A stretch of 64,000 bases of DNA from Bog-105 sp965277435. GTDB taxonomy: Bacteria; Acidobacteriota; Terriglobia; Bryobacterales; Bryobacteraceae. The notes below the pieces were generated by a model. The model did not search any database. It had not been told where the DNA came from and was given only the letters and a program-made list of their open reading frames with translations. Location: positions 2,418,001-2,482,000 of the forward strand of contig OZ255821.1 in NCBI GenBank assembly GCA_965277435.1, written 5' to 3'. Below, piece after piece: positions 60,131 through 64,000 of the stretch; positions within the stretch are counted from its first letter, which is position 1; every line of letters starts with the position of its first letter. The position numbers and the translations under genes were made by a program.

Positions 60131-61662
60131 GCCTCGCTCGCGGCGAGCTTTTGCACTGTCTGGAAGGAATCGGAATCGCTGGCCTGCTTGTCGGGGCGGT
60201 AACGCTTCACACGGGCAAAGCGCAAAGCAAGTCCGCTCACATACCGTGTACTCAACTGGATTTCATTGAATGCTATTTCGACAACTATCTTTGGTTCGAC
60301 ATGCACGGTGTATTTGTCGCGCGCGATCTCGATCTTCTGCAGTTCAACAGTTTGCCAGGCCAGCATTTCGTCCGTCAAACCTTTGAAGGTTTTACCTAGC
60401 ATGGCAAAACCGCCCTTCTCTGTATCGCGCGCCCCCAAATGCAAATTGCTCAACCAACCTTTGCGGCGGCCGCTGCCCCACTCAGCTGCCAGTATCACCA
60501 GATCCAACGTGCGAGCCTGTTTAATTTTGAGCCAGCTCTGTCCGCGCGAACCTGCCGCATAGCTTGCCTGCCGGGCTTTTGCCATTACGCCTTCATGCCC
60601 GCTGGCTAGAGAAGCATGCAGGAAGTCTTCAGCCCGATCGCGATTCTCTGTCGCTAGATGAGGCACCAGGTGCGCCGCCGGAACAAGCGCCGACAACTCG
60701 CGAAAGCGGGCGGCTTGCGGCTCGTCGATCAGCGATCCACCATTGGCATAGAGCAGGTCGAACCAGACCGGCGTCATGGGCGATTCGTCGAGTGACTGCG
60801 CGACGTTTACTTTCCGGCCGAAGCGCCGCATGGAGACTTGAAACGGTTGCGGGCGTCCGGCGCTATCGAAGCTCAAGACTTCGCCGTCGAGGATCAGATC
60901 CCGCGCGGGCATGGCTAGTACGGCCTCGACAATCTCGGGGATGGCTGCACTGACGTCGTTCGCTCCGCGCGAATAGATCCTGACTTGATCGCACGATTTG
61001 TGGGCCTGAACGCGCGCGCCGTCGAACTTGTATTCGAAGGCTGCTTCGCCACCAAGCTCCGATAATGCGTCGTCCACATCTTCCGCCGTCTGTGCCAGCA
61101 TCGGCTGCACGGGACGGAACAGTTGCACGTCGAATTGCGCGAGCCCCGCTTCACCTTCCGCCATGGCCACGCGGGAAATGCTGGCCGATCCGCCGCCCAT
61201 CATGGCTGCGCGCCTGATTCTTTCCGCACCCAGACCTGAGGCTTTGCCGAGCGCTTCGATCATAATGCCTTCGAGCGCTCCCTGACGGAGTTCGCCGACC
61301 AGCAATCCCGAGAGGAAGTCCTGCTCGTCCTGAGTGGCTCGTGCAAACAGGACATTCAATAACTCCCGTTTTCGGGACTCTGACCCGGGACCGCGGACAG
61401 ACGCGAGTTCACTGAGTGTACGATCCACTTCCAAAACCTCTATGGAAGGGGTTTGTGCCGGAGCAGTCACGGCCGCGCGCAAGGTGGCATAGCCCAGGCC
61501 GATCCGACCCTGCCGCGTAATACCGGACAGAAAGGCCACAGTGACCTCTACCTCGTCCTGGCTGAGACGCCGCAGCAGAGTGGCCAGCAGATCGATTTTC
61601 TCGAGCCGCTTGCTGGTCGCTGTGATGCGGCGGGAAACGTCTACGGCTTCGGCCAGCAGCAT
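60127..61662 (-). CDS. ATP-dependent DNA ligase
   Basis: 511 residues. Order: N-terminal DNA-binding domain (about 1-180), adenylation domain with nucleophile Lys in FEYKFDGARVQ (about residue 215), motif III FDLLYANGG, motif IV EGVMAKA, motif V WLKIK, and an OB fold. It seals nicks using ATP, like the archaeal/eukaryotic Lig1 type; bacteria also have NAD-dependent LigA. It lies 3 bp behind the AhpD-like gene and overlaps the TonB receptor start by 4 bp. Confidence 0.93.
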   Translation of the reverse strand: MLLAEAVDVSRRITATSKRLEKIDLLATLLRRLSQDEVEVTVAFLSGITRQGRIGLGYATLRAAVTAPAQTPSIEVLEVDRTLSELASVRGPGSESRKRELLNVLFARATQDEQDFLSGLLVGELRQGALEGIMIEALGKASGLGAERIRRAAMMGGGSASISRVAMAEGEAGLAQFDVQLFRPVQPMLAQTAEDVDDALSELGGEAAFEYKFDGARVQAHKSCDQVRIYSRGANDVSAAIPEIVEAVLAMPARDLILDGEVLSFDSAGRPQPFQVSMRRFGRKVNVAQSLDESPMTPVWFDLLYANGGSLIDEPQAARFRELSALVPAAHLVPHLATENRDRAEDFLHASLASGHEGVMAKARQASYAAGSRGQSWLKIKQARTLDLVILAAEWGSGRRKGWLSNLHLGARDTEKGGFAMLGKTFKGLTDEMLAWQTVELQKIEIARDKYTVHVEPKIVVEIAFNEIQLSTRYVSGLALRFARVKRYRPDKQASDSDSFQTVQKLAASEA

Positions 61663-61665
61663 CGC

Positions 61666-62061
61666 TTACTGGAACTGCTCGTCCAAGGGGACACGGTAAC
61701 CGGCTACCAGAGCGTTCGTTTGGCAAGCCATCCCGATGATCGCCATTAGTTCGCTGAAGGCTTCGTCGGTCATACCCTTTTTGCGCGCCGAGGCGGTATG
61801 CGATGCAATGCAGTAGCTGCACTGGTTCGCCGTGCTCACCGCGATGTAGATCATCTCTTTGGTCAGCGGATCTAGAGCGCCACCGGGCGCCATCACCTGC
61901 TTCAGGCTCTCCCAAGTTCGCTTCAAGGTGGCTGGATCGCGCGCCAGGGCTTTCCAGAAGTTATTCACCGAATCGGTTTTTCGGGTGGCCATGATGTCGT
62001 CGAAGACGGCGCGTACTTCGGCGCTGGCATCGGCGTATTCGATCAAGTTTTGAGTGGACAT
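61666..62061 (-). CDS. AhpD-like carboxymuconolactone decarboxylase-family protein
   Basis: 131 residues from ATG 62061. The signature EMIYIAVSTANQCSYCIASHT contains the CxxC-H active site of AhpD-type disulfide reductases/alkylhydroperoxidases. An upstream frame extends further but overlaps mbfA in antisense and has no similarity. It begins 2 bp after mbfA, so it is likely co-translated. Probable role in peroxide handling in the iron-export context. Confidence 0.9.
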   Translation of the reverse strand: MSTQNLIEYADASAEVRAVFDDIMATRKTDSVNNFWKALARDPATLKRTWESLKQVMAPGGALDPLTKEMIYIAVSTANQCSYCIASHTASARKKGMTDEAFSELMAIIGMACQTNALVAGYRVPLDEQFQ

Positions 62062-62063
62062 GG

Positions 62064-63023
62064 TTACGACGTTCCGATAATAATACCGGCTACGAAGACC
62101 AGCACGCCGCCTACGATAACTTGCAGCGCGGCGCGCAAAAGCGGCGTATCCATGTAGTGCTGCCGGACCCAGCTGATCAAGCCGAGCTCCACAATAACGA
62201 CAGCGATGGCGATGCTGGTGGCTACTCGAAAATCGCTGGCCAGATAGGGAAGTGTGTGGCCGATGCCGCCGGCGAAAGTCATCGCACCGGTGACGCATCC
62301 GCGGATGACAGGTCTTCCTCGTCCGGTAATTGCGCCATCGTCAGAGAGGCCTTCTGCGAACGCCATCGAGATGCCCGCTCCCACCGAAGCAGCCAGACCG
62401 ACCACAAACGCGTCGTGAGTTTTATGGGTGGCAAAAGCAGCTGCGAACAGCGGGGCGAGCGTTGAAACCGAGCCATCCATCAGCCCGGCCAGCCCAGGCT
62501 GTACGATTTGTAAGAGAAAAGTGCGTCTGGCCGCTTCGGTTTCACCGGCATGGACAGCGGGCGTGAGGTGCTTCTGTTCTATGGTCCCAGCGGCCGACGA
62601 GTGTTTGGCTTCGGCTTCCGCCAAATCGTTCAGCAGCTTGCGGGTGGATACGTCTGCCGTCTTCGCCGCGGCGCGTTGATAAAAACGCTGGGTTTCGCTC
62701 TCCATTGATTCGATCGCCTTGCGAACCGCATTGGGCCCCAGAGGGCGTACCAGCCAAACCGGCGGACGCGAGACAAACCCTTTTACATCCTGCCGCCGAA
62801 TCAAAAGTAAGCGGTCGCCAAAGCGCTGTCGATAGAGCTCAATCAAAGCGGAACGATGGGCAGATTCCTCGTCTTGCATTTCCCCGAGCATGCGGGAAGT
62901 GCCAGGATACGATTCGCGCAGGCCGTCGGCAAACTCGCCGTAAATACGCCCGTCTTCCTCCTCGAGCGACACCGCCAAAGCCAAAATTTCCCTTTCGGAT
63001 AAATCTTCGAAACTCTTCGCCAT
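62064..63023 (-). CDS. mbfA: Membrane-bound ferritin-like iron exporter MbfA
   Basis: 319 residues. The N-terminal 160 residues form an erythrin/ferritin-like di-iron four-helix bundle (EEEDGRIYGEFADGL, DEESAHRSALIELY, ESETQRFYQRAA, EAEAKHSSA supply Glu/His ligands). The C-terminal half is a VIT1/CCC1-type membrane domain with five helices (GLAGLMDGSVSTLAPLFAAAFAT, VVGLAASVGAGISMAFAEGLSDDG). This fusion is MbfA, which exports ferrous iron under iron stress in alpha-proteobacteria. First gene of a five-gene unit after mscL. Confidence 0.93.
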   Translation of the reverse strand: MAKSFEDLSEREILALAVSLEEEDGRIYGEFADGLRESYPGTSRMLGEMQDEESAHRSALIELYRQRFGDRLLLIRRQDVKGFVSRPPVWLVRPLGPNAVRKAIESMESETQRFYQRAAAKTADVSTRKLLNDLAEAEAKHSSAAGTIEQKHLTPAVHAGETEAARRTFLLQIVQPGLAGLMDGSVSTLAPLFAAAFATHKTHDAFVVGLAASVGAGISMAFAEGLSDDGAITGRGRPVIRGCVTGAMTFAGGIGHTLPYLASDFRVATSIAIAVVIVELGLISWVRQHYMDTPLLRAALQVIVGGVLVFVAGIIIGTS

Positions 63024-63044
63024 GAAAAGATGGCAGGCTGAAAC

Positions 63045-63458
63045 CTACACTACAGCGGCCGTCAATGGCGATGCGCAAAACTTGCATTTGCGCGCCGCGA
63101 TCGGTACGTCGCTCAAGCACTCTGGGCAAGGTTTAGTGGTAGGCGCAACATTTTCTTTGTGTTTCATGTGCGCCAGCAGCTTAGTCACTGGCAAAACCAC
63201 GGCGAAGTACACTGCCGAGCCAACCAAGAGAAAGGAAACAAGCGCATTGATGAAATCGCCGATCGGGAACTTACTTTTGTTGATGGTGAAAGCGATGCCT
63301 TCGAAGTTAGGCTGTCCTCCGATGGCCGCGATCAAGGGCGTCAAAAGGTCCTTAACGAGTGCAGTTACTACCGCACCAAACGCAGCGCCCATCACCACCG
63401 CAACCGCCAGGTCAACTACATTGCCACGCAACATGAACTGCTTGAATCCGTTAAGCAT
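63045..63458 (-). CDS. mscL: Large-conductance mechanosensitive channel MscL with C-terminal zinc ribbon
   Basis: 137 residues. Opens under membrane tension to release osmolytes. FKQFMLRGNVVDLAVAVVMGAAFGAVV is the hallmark TM1, followed by TM2 INALVSFLLVGSAVYFAVVLPV. After the cytoplasmic helix a ribbon CPECLSDVPIAARKCKFC replaces the usual C-terminal coil. A strong ribosome site GGAGAG precedes the ATG by 2 bp. It lies 21 bp before mbfA, so it heads that operon. Confidence 0.93.
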   Translation of the reverse strand: MLNGFKQFMLRGNVVDLAVAVVMGAAFGAVVTALVKDLLTPLIAAIGGQPNFEGIAFTINKSKFPIGDFINALVSFLLVGSAVYFAVVLPVTKLLAHMKHKENVAPTTKPCPECLSDVPIAARKCKFCASPLTAAVV

Positions 63459-63558
63459 ATCTCTCCTTCCACACTAATGTAGCTCTGATTGATTGGGTTT
63501 CCAGTGCTATCAGTACCGCGCAAACCCTGGTAAACGACAATAGAGGAGACTCCCTTTC

Positions 63559-64000
63559 ATGTTGGATCGCATCTCCGTGCATGGCGCCCGCCAGCATAAT
63601 TTGAAAAATATCAGCGTAGAGATACCGCGTAACACGTTCACCGTGATTACGGGGTTGAGCGGCTCGGGCAAAAGCTCGCTGGCCTTTGACACGATTTACG
63701 CTGAAGGACAGCGGCGCTATGTGGAAACGCTGTCGCCCTATGCCCGCCAATTTCTCGACCAGATGGAGCGGCCGGAGGTCGACTCGATTGACGGGCTCAG
63801 TCCGGCTATTTCGATCGAGCAGAAGACCACCACCCGGAGCCCGCGCTCGACGGTGGGGACAGTCACGGAAATCTACGATTATCTGCGCTTGCTGTTTGCC
63901 TCAGCGGGCGTGCCGCACTGCCCACTGTGCGGCGCCGAGATTGCGCGGCAGTCGCCGGCGCAAATTCTGGAACAAGTTTTCAGTCTGCATCAGAACGAGC
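63559..64000 (+). CDS. uvrA: Excinuclease ABC subunit A (3' truncated by window edge)
   Basis: First 147 codons of UvrA, the damage-recognition ATPase of nucleotide excision repair. Begins MLDRISVHGARQHNLKNISV, followed by the Walker A loop GLSGSGKSSLAFDTIYAEGQRRYVE, LSPYARQFLDQMERPEVDSI and the first zinc-module cysteines (HCPLCGAEI). ATG 63559 follows AGAGGAG by 10 bp. It is divergent from mscL with 100 bp between. The frame stays open to the window end. Confidence 0.96.
   Translation, partial: MLDRISVHGARQHNLKNISVEIPRNTFTVITGLSGSGKSSLAFDTIYAEGQRRYVETLSPYARQFLDQMERPEVDSIDGLSPAISIEQKTTTRSPRSTVGTVTEIYDYLRLLFASAGVPHCPLCGAEIARQSPAQILEQVFSLHQNE

Noticed and set aside
62062..62298. Upstream extension of the AhpD-like gene
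   Set aside because: Reads Arg-rich out-of-frame sequence of mbfA; the conserved protein starts at 62061.
1..64000. CRISPR arrays, insertion sequences, rRNA genes
   Set aside because: No regularly spaced identical repeats with spacers, no transposase motifs and no rRNA-like sequence were found.

Overview
The window looks like the chromosome of an Acidobacteriota member close to the Solibacter/Bryobacter group. The evidence is a 3.5-kb Oar-like TonB receptor with an N-terminal carboxypeptidase-regulatory fold, an ADOP-type duplicated ABC permease paired with its own PadR regulator, a VWFA protein of the kind common in Acidobacteria, CRTAC1/ASPIC-UnbV and TPR proteins next to multihaem cytochromes, and evenly high-GC, C-rich codon use. 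This assignment is inference. No rRNA, CRISPR array, prophage or intact insertion sequence was found. One tRNA (Ser, anticodon TGA) is present.

Layout. 1-5.9 kb: end of dnaJ, an MBL-fold hydrolase, then a tight forward run of a YecD-like hydrolase, rsmA, gltX and a carbamoyltransferase. 6-16.7 kb: scattered housekeeping and accessory genes (TolC-like protein, alpha/beta hydrolase, response regulator, Ppx/GppA-HD phosphatase, PadR, aldo/keto reductase, HNH nuclease, DUF4126, LLM oxidoreductase, NYN/OST-HTH RNA-associated protein, B12-binding protein). 16.9-17.7 kb: a damaged BrnT/CopG toxin-antitoxin island. 17.7-31 kb: cobalamin adenosyltransferase, MFS carriers, a frameshifted membrane PP2C phosphatase, PadR-ADOP pair, OmpA protein, tRNA-Ser, VWA protein and several decayed genes. 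30.7-35.1 kb: a CheB/CheR/PAS/HisKA_2 kinase translationally coupled to a single-domain response regulator.

35.1-47.2 kb is the most distinctive part. It has two heptahaem cytochrome genes (one fused to a parvulin-type prolyl isomerase and TPRs), two TPR lipoprotein-like or secreted proteins, a seven-bladed FG-GAP/ASPIC protein and the large TonB receptor. A second decayed toxin-antitoxin island sits in the middle. Three gene starts in this cluster lie on copies of a 10-bp-periodic repeat. An 81-bp hairpin repeat occurs once in each of the two toxin-antitoxin islands, in opposite orientations.

47.2-64 kb: a PTP-like phosphatase, an FeS-type photolyase, a TlpA-GlcD pair, a pterin operon (two PTPS paralogues, one with the catalytic Cys replaced by Glu, plus folE), a LysW-like acidic protein, rhodanese, a DksA-like protein, nrdJ behind a pair of candidate NrdR boxes exactly 31 bp apart, a reverse-strand run mscL-mbfA-AhpD-like-DNA ligase-TonB receptor, and the start of uvrA. 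Several genes depend on or handle B12 (nrdJ, the B12-binding protein and the adenosyltransferase), but no B12 riboswitch was seen.
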